A stretch of 12,918 nt of DNA, taken from NCBI GenBank assembly GCA_023137075.1, contig JAGLQA010000318.1, positions 1 to 12,918 on the forward strand. Direction: 5' to 3'. This DNA is from Candidatus Aminicenantota bacterium (lineage in GTDB: Bacteria > Acidobacteriota > Aminicenantia > UBA2199). The position numbers and the translations under genes were made by a program. The notes below the pieces were generated by a model. The model worked only from the letters and a program-made list of their open reading frames with translations, was not told where the DNA came from and searched no databases. Below are positions 7,122-12,918 of the stretch, in pieces; positions within the stretch are counted from its first letter, which is position 1; each line of letters begins with the position of its first letter.

Positions 7122-10100
7122 TTTTTTACTCCTTTTTTTCTTAAAATAATATTATCTTTCGTTTTATCTATAAATAACCGGCCCTTGGGTCCAACGCGCA
7201 GGTTGAGAACCATCTCGGTGCCGTGAATATAAACCGTGATTGATTTTTGTTTCCCGGTCGAAGTGCCTGGGATCAGCAGTTTCTGCGTATAGCTGCCGTC
7301 TAAGTTGTCCCGCGCAGCGCCCCTGAGCTTTATGCCCTGGGTGAAGAAAGAGATATGAGCCGCGTTACCCGGGCCCAGGTAATTCCCTCCGGCGTCTTTC
7401 GGTGTAATCGTAAGGTCGTAGGAATTTCCGGCTGGAGATCCTGTGCCCACCCGTTTGAGATCAACGGCAGTGTGCCGCTGAATCGTCTTTACATAGACGA
7501 ATTTTTGCTCGATCAGCTGCCTGCGGAAGGGCTGCCCGGAAGAGGTTTTGCCCCGGGCAGTGATATCGAAAATATAGGTGCCGGGAATCTTCGGGCCCGG
7601 CAGAACGAATGTGTAAATGCCGTCTCCCGCCTTTTTATCACCGCGCCTGCCGTCGTCCTTGAGGATGTAGGAGAAGGTCTTTATCTCCTGGCAGAAGGGT
7701 TTTTTGTATTTTTGCGTCAGCATGCGGTCTCTTTTGATGATTGCGGACACGGGATCGCCGCTGACAGATGCCTGCGCTTTACTTTTTGGGATTCCTTTTT
7801 TAGCAAGACTTTTCGCAAACCAATTCCCCGGGCTGTTCTGCGGCGCATGCAGGAGCAGGCGGCAGTTTGCTTTCAGTGGTTTATCTTTTTCGCGGACAGC
7901 CACTTCGAGGGTGATGAACTCGGTAGTATTATACGTTTTGCGATCAAATTTGACGTTCATTTTTAAGGAGGATTCCATTAAAACACTGTACCGGTAAGGC
8001 TCACTAATGCGCGGCGGAATAGCTTTTCCTCCCACTACTTCCAGGATCCATTCACCGGCCCGTTTGATGGTTTTAAGATATTCTTCGCCGAGGTAACATA
8101 TCCGGTAGGTGTCCCTGGATATGTGGGTGACCCCTGGTAAGGTCGAACTATTTCCCGGTGTGATGATCTGTCCCCCCGGGGTATGAACCAGTAAAAAAAC
8201 TCGGTCGGGTCGCGGAGTCGACCAGGAAATATCAAAGGCGATATTGGTATCGTGATTAGTAATCAAAATGGGATGCTTTTGTTTACCCCTGGCGGTGATT
8301 CTTCCGGCCGGGTCGCATTCGGCTTCCACTCCGAGAATATCCTGGATAATACTTTTAACCCAGTCGATAGGGACCACGGAGGTGGTATCGACGAATTCGC
8401 CGCCCGTGGCAGTCGCGATTCTACTGAGACAGGTGCGATCCAGCTCGACCGGCGTACCGATTCCCACCGTATAGGTGAGGGGATAAGAAGTGTCCGGGAA
8501 ACCGGCCGGGATAGTCGTGTCCGGGCAGTTGTGAAAACCATCGCTGACCAGCAAGATCATTTCCCCCTCGGTACTTGTACTTAACAGGTCCCTGGCCCGC
8601 CTGTAGCCGTCAAGCAGCGGTGTTATGCCACCTGCGCCGAGAGAAGGAATCGTGTCGCTTATGGCTTCAAGGCGGGTTACCTCGTTGAGAGGAGTAAGGG
8701 GAATGACTGTTTCCGACGAAGGACAGACCCTGCTGCGGTGGGGAAAGGTGACCAGCCCGAAATAGGCGTCCGTTGGGTTTCGCAGGTTGTACCGGTCCAG
8801 GAAATTGGAAAGAGCCTGTTTTGACCGGTACAGCCGGGTGAAGGGTGTCATGCCATCCGCGCTGTTGTCCATGCTGCCGGAAATATCCAATACCAGGATA
8901 ACTTCGTTGGGAGTGGGGGGGATGGATACATCCGGGTCGGATTTGAGGTAGTAGACCTGGGGATTCCCGCCCGGCTCTGTGCTGTAGTTAGCGCTGTAGG
9001 CCAGGTGAAGATTTTCGGCCTCTGCCGTGATGGAACCCCGGAAACCCTTCCTGGTAAGCCGGGTATCCTCACCCCAGCCCGCGGCGGGATCTTTCTGCTT
9101 GTAAAAGAGGGAGAGGGTGGTCTCACCTATACCTCCTAAGAAACGATTATCTTGCCAGGTCAGATGAATTTGCCCTGCCCCATCAACTGTTAGATGGGGA
9201 TTTTGAGATGGAAAGGGCACGGTAGTCAGACGTTGCTCCGGTCTACGCCAGGTACCCGAATAGGAGATATAATAAATCTCGGCATTCCCATCCCGGTCAT
9301 CTTCCCAGACTACGTGCAGTTCTCCTGATGGTCCGGCTGCGATAAAGGGCTGTAATGAGCTGGAGCACGACGCATTGCTCAGGCGCACCGGGCCGCTCCA
9401 TCTGCCGGAAGCCGGTTTTCTTTTGTAGTAAATTTCGTGGGGACCCGGTTCGCCGGGAGGCGCCGGGTCGGGGCAATCATCCGGAACATCACGGTCATCT
9501 GCCCAGACCACGTGGAGATTGTCTTCCCCATCAACGATGATTGCGGGCGTCAGTTTATCCGAGTCGCCTGTGGTTAGTTGTTCCGTCCTGCCCCAATCGC
9601 CGTCATAGGTTTTACAGCGGTAGAAAATCTGCGATTCCCCACCGGCAAGGCCTTTCCATACGGCATGCACGTTATTACTGCTGTCCACGGCGATGACCGG
9701 GTTGACACCGGTTCCGCAGCTTTCGTCCAATTCCCACGGCGGAATCGATCTGCCTGCCACTACCATCTTTACCCAGGGCGATTGAGTAACTTTATTGGCA
9801 TAGGATACATAAATATTCCCCAGCGAATCTAAAGCTATACCGGGAGTCTCTTTATCCTGAAACTCGGTTATAGGTACCGGGTTGCCTTCTTCCCACCAGG
9901 TGACTTCATGGGTTAGTTGGGTTTCGGAACTCCACCTGCCTGCTGCATAATATTCCCTGTAATAGACTTCGAAAGTGGGCGCCAGGGGGTTGTTGCGGCT
10001 GTCTAAGTAGACAAAGTGAAGATTTCCCGAAACATCCGCTGCGATAACGTTTTGATTAGATGACGTGGTAACAGAAATAAAATCATTGCCGCTTACCCGT

Positions 10101-10213
10101 GATTTCGGCAGCCAATCGCACCGGCCCGGAGCGGATAGCAGAACCAATAAAACCGGAAATAGGGCAAAGCCCTTAAGCATTGGGGTTAATCCCGAATTTG
10201 TTTTTTTTATCAT
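7118..10213 (-). CDS. Exported beta-propeller plus von Willebrand factor A domain protein
   Basis: 1031 residues with a signal peptide (hydrophobic 14-28, SAPGRC). Residues about 55-425 contain seven repeats of the type 'P.IAVD..NNVHVVW.DDRDG..EIYY...G.W....RLT' (near 55, 124, 172, 223, 289, 339 and 396), a likely seven-bladed BNR/sialidase-like propeller without true Asp-boxes. A vWA domain covers about 436-628 with an intact metal-ion-dependent adhesion site: D443-I-S445-G-S447, T531 in GGITPL and D558 in LLVSDG. The C-terminal part (about 635-1010) holds beta-sandwich-like segments, including an Asp-rich loop DDGRRGDKKAGDGIYT at 853-868 and an invasin/filamin-like DNLDGSYTQKL at 969-979. 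The start and stop codons overlap both neighbours by ATGA, and AAAGGAGG precedes the ATG by 8 bases. Metal-dependent protein or matrix binding at the cell surface is inferred. The ligand is unknown. Confidence 0.85.
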   Translation of the reverse strand: MIKKTNSGLTPMLKGFALFPVLLVLLSAPGRCDWLPKSRVSGNDFISVTTSSNQNVIAADVSGNLHFVYLDSRNNPLAPTFEVYYREYYAAGRWSSETQLTHEVTWWEEGNPVPITEFQDKETPGIALDSLGNIYVSYANKVTQSPWVKMVVAGRSIPPWELDESCGTGVNPVIAVDSSNNVHAVWKGLAGGESQIFYRCKTYDGDWGRTEQLTTGDSDKLTPAIIVDGEDNLHVVWADDRDVPDDCPDPAPPGEPGPHEIYYKRKPASGRWSGPVRLSNASCSSSLQPFIAAGPSGELHVVWEDDRDGNAEIYYISYSGTWRRPEQRLTTVPFPSQNPHLTVDGAGQIHLTWQDNRFLGGIGETTLSLFYKQKDPAAGWGEDTRLTRKGFRGSITAEAENLHLAYSANYSTEPGGNPQVYYLKSDPDVSIPPTPNEVILVLDISGSMDNSADGMTPFTRLYRSKQALSNFLDRYNLRNPTDAYFGLVTFPHRSRVCPSSETVIPLTPLNEVTRLEAISDTIPSLGAGGITPLLDGYRRARDLLSTSTEGEMILLVSDGFHNCPDTTIPAGFPDTSYPLTYTVGIGTPVELDRTCLSRIATATGGEFVDTTSVVPIDWVKSIIQDILGVEAECDPAGRITARGKQKHPILITNHDTNIAFDISWSTPRPDRVFLLVHTPGGQIITPGNSSTLPGVTHISRDTYRICYLGEEYLKTIKRAGEWILEVVGGKAIPPRISEPYRYSVLMESSLKMNVKFDRKTYNTTEFITLEVAVREKDKPLKANCRLLLHAPQNSPGNWFAKSLAKKGIPKSKAQASVSGDPVSAIIKRDRMLTQKYKKPFCQEIKTFSYILKDDGRRGDKKAGDGIYTFVLPGPKIPGTYIFDITARGKTSSGQPFRRQLIEQKFVYVKTIQRHTAVDLKRVGTGSPAGNSYDLTITPKDAGGNYLGPGNAAHISFFTQGIKLRGAARDNLDGSYTQKLLIPGTSTGKQKSITVYIHGTEMVLNLRVGPKGRLFIDKTKDNIILRKKGVKK

Positions 10214-12372
10214 CCGGATTTCCTCCTTTCGAGTAGTGTGATTTTATATACAAAAATACCTTCCCATTTATCTGTAATAAACACCTTATCCCGGTTTAAG
10301 TATAAGTGTCTGGTGGGAATCGGTTTCCAACGCTGTCGCATGCGATGATTGTTGTATGAGAAGGAGGTGATTTTATTCCCTTTTTCAAATATATGAATGG
10401 TGCATGCATTCTGTTCCAGTACCCAAATCCTGTTCTCTTCATCCAGGAAAATTGCACTTATTTCTATATCCTGTAATCCGTTTCTTACACTGACCGAGGT
10501 CAGAAAACGGTCCTGGTTATTATATGTTAAAATCTTATTTTTTTCGGTAAAGTAAATGTTTTCTTTTTTATCAACTGAAAAGAGATTTGAGGATTCCACG
10601 TTGAAGGGGTAACGCTTTAAGACCATTCCTTTATTGTCTAATTTAAGGACGTTATTCAGGTTGAGGAGATAGATATTTCCGTTGTCGTCAACGTATATAA
10701 AACGACGGCTGCCCGGCTGGTCACTGCTTTGAACCTTGAATTCCTTGATTGTGGATGTTACCGGGTCCAGGCTGCGAATTATTTCTTCACTTAGCAGCAG
10801 GAGACGTTTCCCTTTCGCATCAAAGGCGAAATCACGAACCCCCTCAATGCCGGAGACTCGAACGGGCCAACGCTCATTTAACCTGTATGTAAATAATTCA
10901 TTATTGCGATTGCCGATGATATATAAACGATTCTGACCGGCAGACGTGATTTTGACCGGGAAGTAGGGATCTAACGCACCGTACCTGCCCCACATCGGTT
11001 CACGAATAAAGCTGTGGTATTTTAAAAAGCCGATAGGGTATAAATCCCGTTCCATTAGAAATTGGTTGGCCCGCGTTTTCTGAGAAGGTGCGCCGGCTTC
11101 TAAATATCCCAATGCTCTTAGTCTTTTTATTTCTTCCGGGTTGTCAATGGTCTTTTCGTTTTTCTTGAGCATGATCTGGGACCTGGCTTTACGTTCAAAA
11201 TCCCGGATCAAATATATGGCCTTGTTCAACACTTTATTGTACCGGGAGTCGGCGATAAGATTGTTTCTTTCTCCCATATCTGTCGAAATATTATATAATT
11301 CCCTGATTTGTTTTGAATAACCGCCGCGGATAAATTTAAAGAAATCGTCTTTGTATGAAAAAATAATGGCGTATTGCCCTTCGGGACATATCCTGTTACT
11401 ATTGCTCTGGAGAAATGCCGAAAGTTCTAAGTCTTTACCCTCTTTAATTACCGGAAGTAAAGACTTACCGTCGAAATTTTCCTGCTTGTAGGAGAAGCCC
11501 AGGTAATCCAATAGGGTGGGCAGAATATCCATATTTCTCACAATTTGTGTGACGGATTTGACGTATCGATTTTTGGGGAATTTTATAAGTAAGGGAATAT
11601 GATGCTGTTCGTTATAAGTTATCCAACCGTGACCTTGAGGTGAACCGTGGTCTATAACCGGGTCTCCGAGGGACTCGCCATGATCGGAGGTAAAGATAAT
11701 AATTGAGTTTTCATATAGGTTCAGCTCCTTCAATTTACCGATGACCTGGCCCAGCTCGCTGTCAATTTTTTCTATCTCTCCGTCGTAGCTGGGTTTGTAC
11801 GGCGCATGGGGGTCCATATAATGGGCAAAAAGAAAAAACGGTTGGCTGTCCTTTTTGTGTGTTTCAAGCCAATTTAGAATATCTTTCGTGGTAGGTTCGT
11901 TCTTTCGGCAGTAAGGGTATTTTTTTAAGGAAGCGTCTTGAAAATAATCGTCAAATCCCCGGTAAAATTGATTTTTTACCCGGCCTTTTTCCTGGTATTC
12001 GGAAGACCATAATATCGATGAACTGACCACCCCCATTGTGCGATAGCCCTTTTCCCTGAAAAATTCCGCCATTGTTTTTTCTCCGCCGAGTAAACCGTCC
12101 CTGGGAAATAATAATCCGCTGAAAAGATTGGAAAATGATGTGTAGGTGGTGGCCCGTTTTACAAAACAATTTTTAAAATCGACGGATTCCTCTGCCAGCG
12201 CATCTATATTGGGGGTTTTTATTTTCGAATATCCATGAATGGGTAGTTGCCTGGCCCGCAGGGCGTCCGGGACAATCAGGATGACATTATATTTTCCGGA
12301 AGATAAAATTTTACAGTGGTTGGCGAAAATAACCGGTAATAATAGTAACAAAGTAAAATATCGGGCTTTCAT
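10210..12372 (-). CDS. Sulfatase/alkaline-phosphatase-fold protein with C-terminal beta-propeller
   Basis: 720 residues. A signal peptide (5-18) precedes an N-terminal sulfatase-superfamily domain (about 27-400). Landmarks are NVILIVPDALRAR (metal ligand D36, R39), TPNIDALAEES (53-63), YMDPHAPY at 185-192, SDHGESLGD at 229-237 and GHGW (H248). The sulfatase signature C-x-P-S-R is not kept: the aligned stretch is T76-Y-T-S-F80, so there is no cysteine for formylglycine and no partner Arg. T76 could serve as nucleophile, as in phosphodiesterase or phosphoethanolamine-transferase relatives, or the site may be inactive. A linker RLRALGYLE (417-425) leads to repeats of NHL-like type at about 472-712 (DDNGNIYLL, DKKENIYFT, DEENRIWVL), a probable beta-propeller. 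First gene of operon A, with AAGGAGA upstream and a strong promoter. The stop overlaps the vWA gene start. A true sulfatase is disfavoured; the substrate is unknown. Confidence 0.85.
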   Translation of the reverse strand: MKARYFTLLLLLPVIFANHCKILSSGKYNVILIVPDALRARQLPIHGYSKIKTPNIDALAEESVDFKNCFVKRATTYTSFSNLFSGLLFPRDGLLGGEKTMAEFFREKGYRTMGVVSSSILWSSEYQEKGRVKNQFYRGFDDYFQDASLKKYPYCRKNEPTTKDILNWLETHKKDSQPFFLFAHYMDPHAPYKPSYDGEIEKIDSELGQVIGKLKELNLYENSIIIFTSDHGESLGDPVIDHGSPQGHGWITYNEQHHIPLLIKFPKNRYVKSVTQIVRNMDILPTLLDYLGFSYKQENFDGKSLLPVIKEGKDLELSAFLQSNSNRICPEGQYAIIFSYKDDFFKFIRGGYSKQIRELYNISTDMGERNNLIADSRYNKVLNKAIYLIRDFERKARSQIMLKKNEKTIDNPEEIKRLRALGYLEAGAPSQKTRANQFLMERDLYPIGFLKYHSFIREPMWGRYGALDPYFPVKITSAGQNRLYIIGNRNNELFTYRLNERWPVRVSGIEGVRDFAFDAKGKRLLLLSEEIIRSLDPVTSTIKEFKVQSSDQPGSRRFIYVDDNGNIYLLNLNNVLKLDNKGMVLKRYPFNVESSNLFSVDKKENIYFTEKNKILTYNNQDRFLTSVSVRNGLQDIEISAIFLDEENRIWVLEQNACTIHIFEKGNKITSFSYNNHRMRQRWKPIPTRHLYLNRDKVFITDKWEGIFVYKITLLERRKSG

Positions 12373-12402
12373 GAATCTTTCTCCTTCGATTTAATATGGA
12401 AT

Positions 12403-12431
12403 ATTATAAAATAAACAGAGTTTTTTTTCAA
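12403..12431 (-). promoter_or_regulatory. Near-consensus sigma-70 promoter for the exported-protein operon
   Basis: On the minus strand a -35 box TTGAAA (12426-12431) and a perfect -10 box TATAAT (12403-12408) are separated by 17 bases. A run of eight A on the minus strand (12421-12428) overlaps the -35 box and the spacer. The expected start is near 12396, giving a leader of only about 24 bases before ATG 12372, too short for a riboswitch. Confidence 0.75.
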
Positions 12432-12446
12432 ATTCAGGGATTTCGA

Positions 12447-12475
12447 TTGATTTTCGAAAGTCTTTCCTTTAATAT
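12447..12475 (+). promoter_or_regulatory. Possible promoter for the divergent Nudix gene
   Basis: TTGATT (12447-12452) and TAATAT (12470-12475) are 17 bases apart. Each matches consensus at 4 of 6 bases. The position, about 33 bases before the ATG, suits a short leader. The site is weaker than the opposing promoter and the match is modest. Confidence 0.4.
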
Positions 12476-12507
12476 ATCACCTGTGATTGGAAAAAGGAGG
12501 GTTTAAA

Positions 12508-12918
12508 ATGACAAAGAATGAAGCGGAAGAACATTCTGTCATCTTAGCAGCCGGCGGTATTATTTCCCGGCAAAGTCCCGAAGGCACCGAGGTTTTGATC
12601 ATATACCGTTCCCGGTATAAGGATTGGTGCCTGCCGAAAGGGAAACTCAAAGACAAAGAATTATTTGAAGATGCTGCCATACGGGAAGTAAAAGAAGAGA
12701 CCGGCTGCAAAACCCGAATAACCGGTTTTGCCGGTTGTGTTTGTTACGAAGTAAAGCAAAAACAAAAAGTGGTCCTTTTCTGGAACATGGAAGCAGTAGG
12801 TGAATGCTCTTTTGAACCTTCGGAAGAGGTGAAGGAAACCAGGTGGGTGAATATAAAAGAGGCCCTGACAATACTGGATTACCCCAAAGAGAGAGATTTG
12901 TTGGTAAAGATTTTCAAT
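12508..12918 (+). CDS. Nudix hydrolase, 3' end beyond the window
   Basis: 137 residues are visible with no stop before the window end. The family hydrolyses nucleoside diphosphates linked to another moiety (such as Ap4A, NDP-sugars or capped RNA) using divalent metal in the cytosol. The Nudix box G-x5-E-x7-REU-x-EE-x-G is complete at residues 45-66 (G45, E51, R59, E60, E63, E64, G66), followed by C67 where a hydrophobic residue is usual. The preceding WCLPKGK (40-46) is the form common in MutT/Ap4A-hydrolase-like members. The domain is nearly finished (usual length 130-160), so few residues are likely missing. AAGGAGG at 12494-12500 lies 7 bases before the ATG, and no signal peptide is present. 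It is transcribed divergently from operon A. The exact substrate cannot be read from the sequence. Confidence 0.88.
   Translation, partial: MTKNEAEEHSVILAAGGIISRQSPEGTEVLIIYRSRYKDWCLPKGKLKDKELFEDAAIREVKEETGCKTRITGFAGCVCYEVKQKQKVVLFWNMEAVGECSFEPSEEVKETRWVNIKEALTILDYPKERDLLVKIFN

Noticed and set aside
7355..7966. 203-codon plus-strand open frame opposite the vWA gene
   Set aside because: Antisense to a well-supported gene with clear domains and overlapping neighbours; no recognisable motif or good ribosome binding site. Other plus-strand frames in 1289-10936 are shadows for the same reason.
12316..12340. Lipobox at C20 of the sulfatase-fold protein (ANHC)
   Set aside because: His at -1 does not fit the lipobox, which needs a small residue there; an ordinary or uncleaved signal sequence is as likely.
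12477..12871. Minus-strand open frames opposite the Nudix gene
   Set aside because: The plus strand carries a perfect Nudix box with a good ribosome site; the minus frames have no recognisable content.
1..12918. tRNA, rRNA, CRISPR, insertion sequence or attachment site
   Set aside because: No cloverleaf, direct-repeat array, transposase or flanking inverted repeats were seen; intergenic space is too small to hold most of these.

Overview
The window looks like a piece of a Gram-negative, probably anaerobic, bacterial chromosome. The reasons are strong AGGAGG-type ribosome binding sites, Sec signal peptides on most large proteins, an S46-family dipeptidyl peptidase (a periplasmic family known mainly from Bacteroidota, Acidobacteriota-like and gammaproteobacterial lineages), and a sulfatase-superfamily protein with an 'RLRALGYLE' linker of a kind I associate with Acidobacteriota/Aminicenantota-type genomes. 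That lineage guess is low confidence and rests on memory of family distribution, not on a search. No rRNA, tRNA, CRISPR, insertion sequence or phage gene is visible. Coding density is very high, with no gene-free stretch over about 135 bases.

Layout: all genes but one lie on the minus strand, in two apparent operons read right to left. Operon A starts at a near-consensus sigma-70 promoter (TTGAAA-17-TATAAT, 12403-12431). It encodes a sulfatase/alkaline-phosphatase-fold protein with a C-terminal beta-propeller (10210-12372), a 1031-residue protein with an N-terminal propeller and a vWA domain (7118-10213), a protein of four Ig-like domains (5379-7121), and an LVIVD-type beta-propeller protein (4111-5316). 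The first three genes are joined by 4-base ATGA stop/start overlaps. All four proteins start with export signals, so this is a set of exported, beta-rich modules that I cannot match to a named system. It is the best candidate for something undescribed here.

Operon B starts at its own good promoter (TTTACA-17-TACAAT, 4046-4074). It encodes a two-subunit aconitase/isopropylmalate-isomerase-family dehydratase (large 2753-4000, small 2259-2756), an isocitrate-dehydrogenase-like decarboxylating dehydrogenase (1028-2212), and a secreted S46 peptidase that runs off the left edge (1-983). Active-site residues favour isocitrate and NADP+ for the dehydrogenase, so the three enzymes probably form a citrate-to-2-oxoglutarate route rather than leucine synthesis. 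The small-subunit specificity loop is unusual, so this is inference. Coupling to a dipeptidyl peptidase would suit an organism living on peptides and amino acids.

On the right, a divergent plus-strand gene (12508 to the window end) encodes a Nudix hydrolase with a perfect Nudix box. It shares the 135-base intergenic region with operon A. Several annotated starts differ from the longest open frames because the ribosome binding sites point to internal ATGs.
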